DNA of 64,000 nucleotides from Halobaculum roseum (GCF_019880245.1 NZ_CP082286.1:2436521-2500520), one strand, 5' to 3'; shown: positions 44,874 through 54,065, counted from the first letter of the stretch. Notes: generated from the letters alone by a model not told the origin. Translations and numbers: made by a program.

Positions 44874-46066
44874 CGTCGCACCTCCGCCGTGGGGTCGAGC
44901 ACGTCGCGAAGCGCGTCGCCGAGCACGGACATGGCGGCGACGGTACACACCAGCGGGATCGCGGCGAAGAGGACCGTCCACCACAGCTCCGGGAACCGCG
45001 AGAAGCCGATCGCGATGGTCGAGCCCCACGACTGCGCGAGGGGGTTGGTGAACCCGAGGTAGGCGATCCCAGCCTCGACGAGCACGAGCGTCGGCATCCG
45101 GTTCGCGACGGCGGCGACGACGGTGTCGGAGACGTTCGGCACGACGTGCCGGCGGACGATCTGCGGGTCGCTCACGCCGGCGTCGCGGGCGGCGCGGACG
45201 TACCCCGTGTCCACCCGCGAGGCGGCCGCGCTCCTGACGAGGCGGGCGGTGCCGTCCCAGTCGAACAGCCCGAACACGACGACGATCGTCACCAGGCTCC
45301 GGCTGAACGACTCCTGGACCAGCAGGACGACGAACACCGCGGGGACGACCCGCTGGAGGTCCACGTACCGCATCAGGAGGGCGTCGACCCGGCCGCCGTA
45401 GTATGCCGCCACCGTGCCGACGAGGACGGCCGCCGGCACGACGAGCGCGGCCGTGACCAGCGATACCTGGACGGCGACGCGGGCGCCCTCGACGATCAGG
45501 TGGATCATCCCGTGGCCGTCGACGGTCGTCCCGAGCGGGAAGTGCCACGTTCCCGGGCACATGTCGCCGTCGCGCGACGCCAGGCAGTACGGGATCGTCG
45601 GCGACATCTCGATGCCGGTCCAGGCGGGCGGCTGCGCCGCCGGCACGCCGTAGGGGATGCCATCGGTCGACTCGATCCCGAGCACCGACAGCGTCCACAC
45701 GCCGAACGTCGCGGCGTACCACAGGACCAGCAGGTACGCGGCCGACGCGAGCGCCGCCGGCTTCCGGCGGAGCCGCCGCCAGTAGCGTCGCCGCAGGTCG
45801 GGTCGACGCGCCAGCGGCGCCAGCGCCCAGCCGACGACCGCCAGCGACGCGTAGTAGAGGTACTCGATGATCCCGGTCGAGACGCCCCAGAAGGGGACGA
45901 GCCCGGTCGGGGTGACGAACGCTTCCCACAGCGCGGCGGCCGCGAGCACGGCCCAGGCGGCGAACAGCGCGGCCGTCCGCGGGGTGATCGGGGCCCGGTC
46001 CGCAAGCCTGCGGTCGCCGGTCTCGACGGCGAATCGGTCCTCGGAGGGGTCGTGCGTCCCGCTCAC
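44870..46066 (-). CDS. Oligopeptide ABC transporter permease (DppC-type)
   Basis: 398 aa, GTG start at 46064-46066 with GGGGGGAG 5-9 nt upstream. C-terminal permease domain with EAA loop VRAARDAGVSDPQIVRRHVVPN and YLGFTNPLAQSWGS, typical of DppC. Two extra membrane helices (about 28-50, 62-80) precede the usual first helix, and the external loop holds a Cys pair (PYCLASRDGDMCPG). First gene of the minus-strand dppC-dppD-dppF unit. Confidence 0.88.
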   Translation of the reverse strand: MSGTHDPSEDRFAVETGDRRLADRAPITPRTAALFAAWAVLAAAALWEAFVTPTGLVPFWGVSTGIIEYLYYASLAVVGWALAPLARRPDLRRRYWRRLRRKPAALASAAYLLVLWYAATFGVWTLSVLGIESTDGIPYGVPAAQPPAWTGIEMSPTIPYCLASRDGDMCPGTWHFPLGTTVDGHGMIHLIVEGARVAVQVSLVTAALVVPAAVLVGTVAAYYGGRVDALLMRYVDLQRVVPAVFVVLLVQESFSRSLVTIVVVFGLFDWDGTARLVRSAAASRVDTGYVRAARDAGVSDPQIVRRHVVPNVSDTVVAAVANRMPTLVLVEAGIAYLGFTNPLAQSWGSTIAIGFSRFPELWWTVLFAAIPLVCTVAAMSVLGDALRDVLDPTAEVRR

Positions 46067-46388
46067 GGGGCTCCCCCCGTGTCGATCCGCACGTCGCGCC
46101 CGCGGGGCGTCGCCACGGGCCGTCGGCGGGGTGTGACCATCGATATGTCGGCCCCACAGAGGGGGACAGTAAATGCGTAGCGGAGGATGAAACGACCGTA
46201 TCAGCCACGGTACAGTTATACTCCTGTCGACGGGATCCGCCCGGTGTGCACTCAGCGTTCCGCCCGGGGATGGCGCTCGTCGTCCCCGGCTCGTGCCACG
46301 AACGCGTCGGTCCTCGCCCGTGCCACGAGCCCCGTCGGCGACCCCGCCGACGCCCCCAGACTGCCGGCCCCGACGGAGCTGGTCGTCC
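46067..46388. other. 322-bp divergent region between permease genes
   Basis: Holds promoters for both directions. On the plus strand CAGTTATACTCC (46213-46224) is the clearest TATA-like box; from a start near 46245 a 40-codon ORF (ATG 46270-46272 to TGA 46390-46392) overlaps the dppB-type GTG by GTGA, but its Arg/Pro-rich content argues against a real protein. On the minus strand the best AT-rich spot is near 46168-46176. No other gene is seen. Confidence 0.5.
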
Positions 46389-47342
46389 GTGAGCCGTCGC
46401 GCCTTCCTCGTTCGTCGGATCGGTTGGGCGGTGTTCGTCGCCTGGGTCGTGATCACCGGGATGTTCCTCGCGCTCGTCGCCGCCCCGGACCACAACCTCA
46501 GCATCCTGCAGTACGGCCTCCCGGCGGACGAGGCCCGCCGCGTCGCCGAGCAGTACCGCGAGCGGATGCACTACGACGAGCCGCTGCTTCGGCGATACGC
46601 CCACTGGATGTGGGAGCTGGGGACGTTCCAGTTCGGCCGGTCGTACGTCCAGGGTCGGCCGGTGAACGCCATCCTCGCGCCGGCGCTGCGGCTCACCCTC
46701 CTGTATCTCGTCCCGGGGGTCGCCCTCGCGTCGCTGGCGGGCGTTCTCGGGGGACTGGCCGCCTCGCTGTGGCGCGGCACCGTCGGCCGCGTCGCCAGCG
46801 CGTTCGGTCACCTCGGCGCCGCCTTCCCGGCGTTCCTCCTCGCGGAGGCGCTCGCGCTGCTGGCGGCCGGCGAGGCGGGCGCGATCGCGCGCTGGAACCC
46901 GGATGTCGGCGCGTTCGCGGGGTCGAACCCGACGGTCCTCGCCGTCGCGGTCGGCGTCGTCGCGACGACGCTTGGGGCGACGCTGCTGCAGTATGCCGCC
47001 GCCGAGACCGACTCCGTGGCGGGGACGCCGTTCGTGAAGCGCCTCCGGGCCAACGGCGCGCCGCCGCGACGGATAGCCGCGCACGTGCTCCGCAACGCCG
47101 CCCCGCCGCTGGTCGCGCTGTTCTCCATCCGCGTGCTCGCGGTCCTGCTGCTCGGGGTCTACCTCGTCGAGGCGGCGCTCGGGATCCCCGGGTTCGGCGA
47201 GGTGACGCTGACGGCGATCCGCGACCGCGACATCGCCGTCGTGCTCGCGGCCACGCTGATCACGACGCTGCTGGGGGTGTTCGGGACGCTCGTCGAGGAC
47301 GTCGTGACCGTGACGATCGACCCCCGTTCGGGATCGGAGTGA
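46389..47342 (+). CDS. Oligopeptide ABC transporter permease (DppB-type)
   Basis: 317 aa, GTG start (VSRRAFLVRRIGWAVFVAWVV). N-terminal helix, then the periplasmic-type loop with LGTFQFGRSYVQGRPV, five further helices and the EAA loop LRANGAPPRRIAAHVLRN. It normally pairs with DppC. Here it is transcribed in the opposite direction from dppC-dppD-dppF, and no solute-binding protein gene is adjacent, so the transporter may use a binding protein encoded elsewhere. Confidence 0.88.
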   Translation: MSRRAFLVRRIGWAVFVAWVVITGMFLALVAAPDHNLSILQYGLPADEARRVAEQYRERMHYDEPLLRRYAHWMWELGTFQFGRSYVQGRPVNAILAPALRLTLLYLVPGVALASLAGVLGGLAASLWRGTVGRVASAFGHLGAAFPAFLLAEALALLAAGEAGAIARWNPDVGAFAGSNPTVLAVAVGVVATTLGATLLQYAAAETDSVAGTPFVKRLRANGAPPRRIAAHVLRNAAPPLVALFSIRVLAVLLLGVYLVEAALGIPGFGEVTLTAIRDRDIAVVLAATLITTLLGVFGTLVEDVVTVTIDPRSGSE

Positions 47343-47378
47343 TCGGTCCTCGGTCGGGACCGGGATCGAGAGCCCTCC

Positions 47379-48317
47379 TCAGCCCATGTCGCCGACGGCG
47401 GCGTGGCGGTCCGTCCCGGGGATCGCCGACACCCGCACGTCGGACAGCCCGGCCTCGGTGAACCAGTCGCGCACGGCCTCGGGCGGGTGGGCCCCGCCGT
47501 GGCCGCTCGCGAGCCCGTGGACCGCCGCCGCGACCGCCGCCTCGCCGCGGTCGTCGCCGGCGTCGCCGGCGTCGAACACGTCCGTCGCGACGACGGCGCC
47601 GTCGCCGCCGAGGAGGTCGGCGGCGACCGCGCAGGTCGCGCGCGCCTCGGGCGGATCCATCGCCGAGAGCGCGTCGCCGAGGAACGCCACGTCGAAGCCG
47701 GGATCCAGCGTCGCGGGGACGCCCTCGTGGACCCGAACGTCGTCGCCGTGGACCCGGCCGAGCCGCTCGGCTGTCGCCGGCGACGCGACCAGCGTCGCGT
47801 CGAGGCCGCGGGCGGCGAACTCCCGGGCGTACACGCCCGACCCGCCGCACAGGTTGACGACGGACTCTGCGTCGGCGGCGGCCCGCACGGCCGCGGTGAC
47901 GCACGCGCGGACGGTCGCCTCGTCGGTGGCGTAGTGGGCGCCCAGCGCGTTCGCCTCCCAGTCGCCGTGGCGCTCGGGCGGGACGCCCGTCTCCAGCGTC
48001 TCGGGCAGGCCCACCAGCTCGTCGAGGCGGTCGAGCTCGTGGGGGATCGATCCGATCGAGCGCACGTCGCGCTTGGCGAGCAGGCCGAGCGCGCGGTTCG
48101 TCGGCTCGTACTCGTCGCCGACGACCTCGAAGAAGCCCAGGTCCGCGAGCGTCCCGACCAGTCGCCGCGCCTCCGGCTCGGCGACCTCGGTCTCGGCGGC
48201 GACCTCGGCCGGGGTACCGGCGCTCGACAGCAGCGCCTCCAGCACGCCCGTTCGGCGGGCTGCCCGCAGCAGCAGCAACGCCTCGGTCCCCGGCCCCGTC
48301 CGCTCGTCGGTCGGCAT
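47379..48317 (-). CDS. Class I SAM-dependent methyltransferase (O-methyltransferase type)
   Basis: 312 aa. The N-terminal part (LLLLRAARRTGVLEALLSSAGTPAEVAAETEVAEPEARRLVGTLADLGFFE) is the dimerisation/winged-helix domain of COMT-like enzymes; the C-terminal part holds the SAM site (SVVNLCGGSGVYAREFAARGLDATLV) and FDVAFLGDALSAMDP. Substrate unknown. The SAM motif VNLCGGSG has Cys in place of the usual acidic/Gly residue. ATG at 48315-48317. Confidence 0.82.
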   Translation of the reverse strand: MPTDERTGPGTEALLLLRAARRTGVLEALLSSAGTPAEVAAETEVAEPEARRLVGTLADLGFFEVVGDEYEPTNRALGLLAKRDVRSIGSIPHELDRLDELVGLPETLETGVPPERHGDWEANALGAHYATDEATVRACVTAAVRAAADAESVVNLCGGSGVYAREFAARGLDATLVASPATAERLGRVHGDDVRVHEGVPATLDPGFDVAFLGDALSAMDPPEARATCAVAADLLGGDGAVVATDVFDAGDAGDDRGEAAVAAAVHGLASGHGGAHPPEAVRDWFTEAGLSDVRVSAIPGTDRHAAVGDMG

Positions 48318-48415
48318 GACTCGTTCCCGATGCTTCGACGGCGAATATATAAGGGCGTCCCTCCGCCCGTCGCGGACGCGCTGGGCGCCCCGGCGCCGAC
48401 GCGCCAGCCGCCGAC

Positions 48416-49072
48416 TCAGCCCTCGCCGTCGCCCCCGCGCATCGGCACGAACCGGACGCCGCCGTGGTCCTCGCGCTCGACGCCGTCGCCGTCGATCCGC
48501 AGGGACACGAGCCGCTGGCCGCCGCCGAGCCGTCCGCCGTCGGCGTCGACGGGCGCGACGACCCGGCCGCCCTCGCGAACCTGATCGACCACCGGGTCGG
48601 GGATCTCCGGGGCTGCGCAGGTGAGATACGCCGCGTCGTAGGACGCGTGCTCGGGCCACCCCTCCCGGCCGTCGCCGACGCGGACGCGGACGGCGTCGTA
48701 GCCGAGCCGCGAGAGCCGGTCGCGCGCGTCCGCCGCCAGGTCCGGGTCGTACTCGACGGAGTACACCCGTGCCGGACGGACGAGTTCGGCCGTCACGGCG
48801 GCGTGGTAGCCGCAGCCGGTTCCGACCTCCAGCACGTCGTCGCCCTCATCGACCTCCAGCAGCGAGCACATCAGCCCCACCACCGACGGCGCGCTCGCGG
48901 TCTGCCCGTCGCCGATGGGCACGGGACGGTCGGCGTACGCCGCCTCGACGCCGTCTTCGGGGACGAACTCGTGGCGCGGCACGGCCCGCAGGGCCGCGAG
49001 GGCCGTCGGGTCGATGTCCGGGCGCCGGCCCAGCCGGTCGACCATGCGCTCGCGGGCTGTCTCGGGGTCCAT
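48416..49072 (-). CDS. pcm: Protein-L-isoaspartate O-methyltransferase
   Basis: 218 aa, canonical: AYADRPVPIGDGQTASAPSVVGLMCSLLEV (substrate motif), VLEVGTGCGYHAAVTAEL (motif I), VYSVEYDPDLA, YDAAYLTCAAPEIPDPVVDQVREGGRVVAPV. Repairs isoaspartyl residues in damaged proteins by methyl transfer from SAM. A diverged paralogue lies 7 kb to the left. Confidence 0.95.
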   Translation of the reverse strand: MDPETARERMVDRLGRRPDIDPTALAALRAVPRHEFVPEDGVEAAYADRPVPIGDGQTASAPSVVGLMCSLLEVDEGDDVLEVGTGCGYHAAVTAELVRPARVYSVEYDPDLAADARDRLSRLGYDAVRVRVGDGREGWPEHASYDAAYLTCAAPEIPDPVVDQVREGGRVVAPVDADGGRLGGGQRLVSLRIDGDGVEREDHGGVRFVPMRGGDGEG

Positions 49073-49129
49073 ACCGGTGCTTCGGGCGCCGACCGCAAAA
49101 TCGCTTGTCCGGCTCGGCGCCCCGTGCGG

Positions 49130-50206
49130 CTACGGCTCCCGGAGGCCGTCGATCAGCTCGCGGAACGCCGCGCCGTCCAGGGCCGCGGAGGCGCCGGCCC
49201 AGGCGGCGTACCGGACGCCGTCCTCTGCCCACAGTGCCTCCCACGCGCCGTGCTCCTCCGTGAGCGCGGCGTAGTACGCGTCGGTCCCGCGGAGGTCGAT
49301 CCGCTCGCGCGTCTCGGCCGACTGGTCGGCCGGCTCCGGCGGGATATCGGGGGCGAGCGAGCTGTCGGGCGCGGCCGCGGTGATCCAGAGGTGGTCGCTC
49401 GCGTTCGCGCGGTTTCGGAACACCAGTTCGACGGCGTCGGCGTCGGGGAACGCGAGCGCCGAGTCGAGGACGACGGCGTCGCCGTCGGGAACCAACGGCC
49501 GCACCGGCGGATCGTACGCGAGCGACGCCAACGAGACGGGACGGCTCCCGTCGTACGGTCGCGGGCTCGAGTAGTCCCACAGGCCGTGGGGAACGCCCGG
49601 CGGACGGCAGCCGTAGCGGACCCAGTAGTTCAGCGCGTGAAACGGCGCCCCGCGGACCCCGGCGCTGGCGGCGGCGTCGGCGGGCGCGACCCCGCGCAGG
49701 ACCGCCGTGAGTTCGTCGTCCGTGAACTCGCCGTCGGTGACCGACACCTCGAATTGGGCCCGCTCGCGCTGGAGGCACGCGCCCCGTCTGTCCTGGTAGT
49801 CAATGCCGAGCCACCCGACCGCGTCGCCGCAGTTGACCGGCGTGGGGTCGGGCGTCCGCCACAGCGGCGCGACGCTCGCGGCCGGCGGCGCCCAGTCGTA
49901 GAGGAACTGCTTGATCCGGAACGCGCGGTCGTCGCCGCGGACGACGGCGCGGACGCTTGCGGGGTTGCCGTCGCTCCAGGGCGTCTGGCCCAACTCCTCG
50001 GCGCTCACGCCGTCGGGGCGCCCCGGCGGCTGTTCGGGCCGGTACGTCACCGTCTCGACGGCGCAGTCGTCGGGGAGCGTCGTCGGCTCGTGGACGACGA
50101 AGTTCGCGTGCGCGGCGGCGTCGGCGAAGGTCGTCTCGCGGGGCACCTCGGCCGCGTCGGGGTCTGTCAGGCGGGCGGTCGGGTCGGCGACGCGCCACTC
50201 GCTCAT
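49130..50206 (-). CDS. Hypothetical haloarchaeal protein
   Basis: 358 aa, start at MSEWRVADP (50204-50206). No family recognised. Residues 20-180 contain EPTTLPDDCAVETVTYRPEQPPG, a layout seen in haloarchaeal proteins with a DUF4367-like beta fold, and later conserved-looking blocks (FHALNYWVRYGCRPP, GAWEALWAEDGVRYAAW). No signal peptide or membrane helix; acidic and probably cytoplasmic. Stands alone between pcm and the histidine kinase gene. Confidence 0.7.
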   Translation of the reverse strand: MSEWRVADPTARLTDPDAAEVPRETTFADAAAHANFVVHEPTTLPDDCAVETVTYRPEQPPGRPDGVSAEELGQTPWSDGNPASVRAVVRGDDRAFRIKQFLYDWAPPAASVAPLWRTPDPTPVNCGDAVGWLGIDYQDRRGACLQRERAQFEVSVTDGEFTDDELTAVLRGVAPADAAASAGVRGAPFHALNYWVRYGCRPPGVPHGLWDYSSPRPYDGSRPVSLASLAYDPPVRPLVPDGDAVVLDSALAFPDADAVELVFRNRANASDHLWITAAAPDSSLAPDIPPEPADQSAETRERIDLRGTDAYYAALTEEHGAWEALWAEDGVRYAAWAGASAALDGAAFRELIDGLREP

Positions 50207-50428
50207 CGTCGGCCCTCCGAGGGGGTTCGGGTCGATCGGAACCGGCTCGGGGACGGTCGGGGACTGGCTCGCATCGGCGAACGGATCCGGCGGTCGGACC
50301 AAAAGCGCTCGCTGAAGCTCGTTTTTATCCGCCAGCTAACACTTCTCGCCCCAGTCACAGTCGGTCGAACCGCCGGAACCGGACGGGCCTCGACGGTCGC
50401 CCGCAACCGGTCGAGTCGCGTCCGCCCG

Positions 50429-51604
50429 TCAGCCGCGGCGCTCGCCCGTGGGGGCCGTCCGCGGGACCGTGACCGTCATCGTCGTCCCGCCGTCGGTGTC
50501 GGTCGCCTCGAGCGACCCGCCGTGTCCGGTCGCGACCCACCGTGCGAGCCACAGTCCCAGGCCGCTCCCGTGGAGGAGGGGGCTCTCCCTCCCCGCGTTC
50601 AGCACGTTCACCTCGTACTCCGGGAGGCCGGGGCCGTCGTCGACGACCCGTACCTCGACGGCGCCCGGACTCGTCTCGACGGCGACGGTGACCGTCGGCT
50701 CCTCGCCGCCGTGTTCGACGGCGTTCTCGACGAGTTCCTCGACGGCGCGGCCGAAGCTCGGCAGCACGTCGGCCGTCACCGCCGTGTCGGACTTCACGGA
50801 GACCGATGCCGCGGGGTATCTGGCGGCGACGCCCCCCGCCACGCGTTCGACCAGCGTCGACACCTGGATCGACTCGTGATCCGGCTCGGCAGCCCTGATC
50901 CGGTCCAACGTGCGTGCCTTCTCGCTCAGTTCCAGGAGACTGTCGACGTGGTCGAGTACCACGTCGCCCGCAGAGTCGTCATCCAACTCCTCGGCCATGA
51001 GCCGCGCGTGGCCGCGGATGACGGACATGTCGTTCCGCAGGTTGTGCCTGATAACGCGGTTCAACACGGTGGCGAGGTCGGTCTGTCGTTCGAGTTCGGC
51101 CTCGTGTCGATACCGTTCGAGTTCGCGTTCGAGCAGCCGGGCGAGGAGTTCGGAGAACAACAGTTCGTCGTCTGCGAACGCCTCGCGCGCGTCCTCGGCG
51201 ACGAAACAGACCGTCCCGTAGGGCTCCCCGTCGACGACGAGGGTCGTCCCCTGATAGCAGTGGAGGCCGTGCGTCTCGAACGCAGGGTCGTCCTCCCACT
51301 CCTGTTCGGGCGCGTCGTGGAGCGAGATCTGGCCGTCCGACTCGACGGTTCGACGGCAGTAGGTCCGCCCGAGATCCAGCTCCAACCCGGCGTGAAACCG
51401 GCCGTCGTCCGGATCAGTGCTGGCTATCGCTCCCCAGTAGTCGGTCTCCCGGTCGATCCGTGTGAGATGGCCGTTCTCCACGCCCAGGAACTGCTTGCCC
51501 AGCTCCAGTGCGTCCTCGGCCTTCCGATCGAAGGGAACGTTCCTGCGAATGCACTCGTAGAGCTCTGCTCTCGCCTCGGAGGCGGCAAATGTGGACTCAC
51601 TCAT
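50429..51604 (-). CDS. GAF-domain sensor histidine kinase
   Basis: 391 aa, soluble. GAF domain about 15-165 (GVENGHLTRID; YCRRTVESDG; GTTLVVDGEPYGTVCFV), dimerisation/phospho-acceptor helix NRVIRHNLRNDMSVIRGHARLM with His of the HN motif, then HATPase: N box ELVENAVEHGG, G1 VDDGPGLP, G2 HGSGLGLWLARW. All ATP-binding residues present. Cognate regulator not adjacent. ATG at 51602-51604. Confidence 0.92.
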   Translation of the reverse strand: MSESTFAASEARAELYECIRRNVPFDRKAEDALELGKQFLGVENGHLTRIDRETDYWGAIASTDPDDGRFHAGLELDLGRTYCRRTVESDGQISLHDAPEQEWEDDPAFETHGLHCYQGTTLVVDGEPYGTVCFVAEDAREAFADDELLFSELLARLLERELERYRHEAELERQTDLATVLNRVIRHNLRNDMSVIRGHARLMAEELDDDSAGDVVLDHVDSLLELSEKARTLDRIRAAEPDHESIQVSTLVERVAGGVAARYPAASVSVKSDTAVTADVLPSFGRAVEELVENAVEHGGEEPTVTVAVETSPGAVEVRVVDDGPGLPEYEVNVLNAGRESPLLHGSGLGLWLARWVATGHGGSLEATDTDGGTTMTVTVPRTAPTGERRG

Positions 51605-51827
51605 GTGTTGCCGGCGGAACCCGGATGACGTGTCCCAACGAGGTACGGCTCCCTGTGGCGAGCAGGTCCGCTCTCGTGTTACACAGACGTGTTGAGAGAG
51701 ATAAGTATCTGGTGGCTATCAATTACGTGCCCGCAGCCACGGACAGATGGGCGCCGTTGGTCGACCCCAGCGAGGTCCGGAGGATCCGACGGTTGTCGGT
51801 TTCGAACGTCCCGATCCGGCGCGGGGC

Positions 51828-52481
51828 CTACCAGGCGGACCAGGCGGCGGTCTTCGTGTCGCGGGCGTACACGCGCTTCACGTCCTTCGCGTACACCATG
51901 TCGCCCTCGTGATCGAACTTCTCGTGGCGGTAGGCGTCGGCGGCCTCGTCGCGCACCTGCACGCCCTCGATCTCGATCTCGTCGTCGCCGAAGGAGACCG
52001 TCTTCCCCACCGTGAACTCGTAGTCGCCGGGGACGTACACCTTCAGGCTCCGGGTCTCGTCGCGACGGCCGTCCTTCGGGTGGACGGTGATGTTGACGGC
52101 GACGTTGTCGACGACGCGCGTCCAGACGGTCTCGGCGTGGTCGAGGTCGGACTGTTCGACGCGGCGGTCGCCCGACAGCTCGATGGAGGTGACGCGCACC
52201 TGCTGGATCGCCTCCTCGGTCTCGACGATGAACTCGTCGCCGACCGCGACCTCCTGCTCGGGTTCGCCGTCCAGCGTCGCGGTGTACGACTCGCCGTCCT
52301 GGGAGACGACCACGTCCACGTCGACGGTGGTCGGCTCGGGCACCTCGACCTTGTGGGTGTGGCCGCAGACCGTACACTGCACCGTGGCGTGACCGCCGGG
52401 CTTCAGCACCTCGTGGGGCGTCTCCTCGCCACAGCCCGGGCACTCCGCGGGCACCTGCGAGGGAACGTCGGGATCGCTCAT
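51828..52481 (-). CDS. HVO_0476-type zinc-finger protein
   Basis: 217 aa. An N-terminal zinc ribbon CPGC ... CTVC (about 14-17 and 36-39) is followed by a long beta-rich region (about 50-217: TVDVDVVVSQDGESYTATL, EEAIQQVRVTSIELSGDRRV, ETVWTRVVDNVAVNITVHPKDG). It matches the archaeal family typified by H. volcanii HVO_0476, of unknown exact role. Start MSDPDVPSQ at 52479-52481. The protein is conserved across haloarchaea. Confidence 0.85.
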   Translation of the reverse strand: MSDPDVPSQVPAECPGCGEETPHEVLKPGGHATVQCTVCGHTHKVEVPEPTTVDVDVVVSQDGESYTATLDGEPEQEVAVGDEFIVETEEAIQQVRVTSIELSGDRRVEQSDLDHAETVWTRVVDNVAVNITVHPKDGRRDETRSLKVYVPGDYEFTVGKTVSFGDDEIEIEGVQVRDEAADAYRHEKFDHEGDMVYAKDVKRVYARDTKTAAWSAW

Positions 52482-52624
52482 ACCCTCGCTACCGCGTCGC
52501 GCCGTAAGAAGCCTCGTTTCTCCGGGTGCGCGTGTGGGAGCGTGTCGGGGTCTCCGCCGACTGCTCGGGGTGGTCCGACCGGCGTTCCCCCAGCTATATG
52601 TGTCACCTTCGAGAAGTGTCGACG

Positions 52625-52930
52625 ATGCCCTCCGAGTCGGATCGCGTGACAACGAGGCGGCGGCTCGCCTCGTTCACACGGACCCTGTTCGGAATGCGCG
52701 GGATCGTGATGCTGCTGTCCGGACTCCTCGCCGGGGCAAGTCTCGTGACGATCGGCGAGGGCACGGTCGCCGTTCCGCTCCTCGGGTCGGTCCCGGGGGC
52801 GCCGGCGGGCGCCGTCGGCCTCGCGGTTGCGCTCCTCGTGTTCCGGAAGGGGAGCTGTGGCGGGAACTGCGGGACGTCCGACTGTGGCTGTACGGGCGAC
52901 TGCGGCGACCGCTGTTCGCACGACCCGTGA
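52625..52930 (+). CDS. Small membrane protein with Cys-rich tail
   Basis: 101 aa. A basic N-terminus (1-22), two hydrophobic helices (about 25-45 and 50-73), then a short tail CGGNCGTSDCGCTGDCGDRC with six cysteines in 20 residues and His. The tail could bind metal. No family recognised. Probably monocistronic, diverging from the HVO_0476-type gene. Confidence 0.7.
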   Translation: MPSESDRVTTRRRLASFTRTLFGMRGIVMLLSGLLAGASLVTIGEGTVAVPLLGSVPGAPAGAVGLAVALLVFRKGSCGGNCGTSDCGCTGDCGDRCSHDP

Positions 52931-53057
52931 GGGGCCGACGGGCGGCGGGGGCGGACGCGTCCCGGCGTTCGTCGCGTTCTCCGCTCTCCCTCACGACCCG
53001 TCGACATCCAACGAGCCGAACCGCTATACGCCGGGCGACCCTGGTACCGGTAGCCAG

Positions 53058-54002
53058 ATGACGACGCCTCCGGCCGACCCGGACCTCCGGCTCGCCGTCA
53101 CGACGCGCGCGGAGACGTTCGAGCGCCTCCGCGAGCGCCTCGCCCCGCACGGTATCGCCGTCGAACACGTCCGACCCGACGAGCGCGTGCTCCGGGTCGC
53201 CGGCGCGGACAGTGACGACCCCGACCGCGGGACCGGCGACCGCGCCGGCGACGCTCTGCCCGACGAGTTCGCCGGGTTCGACGCCGGCTGGGTGTACCCG
53301 TCGCGACTGATGGAGGGCGCCGTGATCGACACCCGCCTCGGCGTCCCGTGGGTCAACGACCGCGAGGCGGTGCTCGCCTCGCGCAACAAGGCGGGGTCGC
53401 TCGCTCGCCTCGCCGACGCCGGGCTCCCGACCCCGGAGACGCGGCTCGTGTCCAACCCCGTCGACGACGACGCGGTGCTCGCGGCGGCCGCGGAGATCGG
53501 CTATCCCCTGGTCGTCAAGCCCAACTCGACGACCCGGGGCGTCGGCGTCGCGAAGGTGTCCGATCCGGACTCGCTGCTCGGCGTGACCGACTACCTCGAC
53601 CTCGTCCACGACTACCGCGCGACCGGCGACAAGTCGTACCTGCTGCAGGCGTTCCTCCCCGACGCGACCGACTACCGGGCGATGGTGCTCGACGGCGAGT
53701 ACGCCGGCGCCGTTGAGCGGCGGCTCCCGGAGGCGGCGCTGGCCGAGGGGAAGTGGAAGCACAACGTCCACCGCGGCGCCGTCGCGGAGCGTGTCGACCT
53801 CCCCGAGGAGGCGCGTCGGCTCGCCGAGCGCGCGGCCGAGGCGCTCTCGATCCCGCTGCTCGGGGTCGACCTGCTGGAGTCGGACGGCCGGTTCGTCGTC
53901 TCCGAGACGAACGCCCGGCCGACGATCGACGCCGCCGAGAAGTACCGCGAGGGGTTCGACGCGGACCTGGCGGCGCTGGTCCGGCGGACGGCGACGCGGT
54001 AG
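53058..54002 (+). CDS. ATP-grasp ligase of the RimK/LysX type
   Basis: 314 aa. ATP-grasp elements: MEGAVIDTRLGVPWVNDREAVLASRNKAGSLARLADAGLPTPET (pre-grasp with Lys), YPLVVKPNSTTRGVGVAKV (ATP lysine), and the metal-binding end GVDLLESDGRFVVSETNARPT. Such enzymes add amino acids to peptides or cofactors (RimK, LysX, MptN/CofF). The exact substrate is not clear from sequence; no lysW or related carrier-protein gene is adjacent. Confidence 0.88.
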   Translation: MTTPPADPDLRLAVTTRAETFERLRERLAPHGIAVEHVRPDERVLRVAGADSDDPDRGTGDRAGDALPDEFAGFDAGWVYPSRLMEGAVIDTRLGVPWVNDREAVLASRNKAGSLARLADAGLPTPETRLVSNPVDDDAVLAAAAEIGYPLVVKPNSTTRGVGVAKVSDPDSLLGVTDYLDLVHDYRATGDKSYLLQAFLPDATDYRAMVLDGEYAGAVERRLPEAALAEGKWKHNVHRGAVAERVDLPEEARRLAERAAEALSIPLLGVDLLESDGRFVVSETNARPTIDAAEKYREGFDADLAALVRRTATR

Positions 54003-54065
54003 CGTACCGGGACCGGAGAGGGCGAGGCGGGACGGTACGGAGGGTTGGGAAACCGGCGCGGGAAG

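Noticed and set aside
46270-46392. 40-codon ORF overlapping the dppB-type start (GTGA)
   Set aside because: Arg/Pro-rich with no conserved feature; the overlap is a common chance event in GC-rich DNA. Kept only as a note in the intergenic entry.
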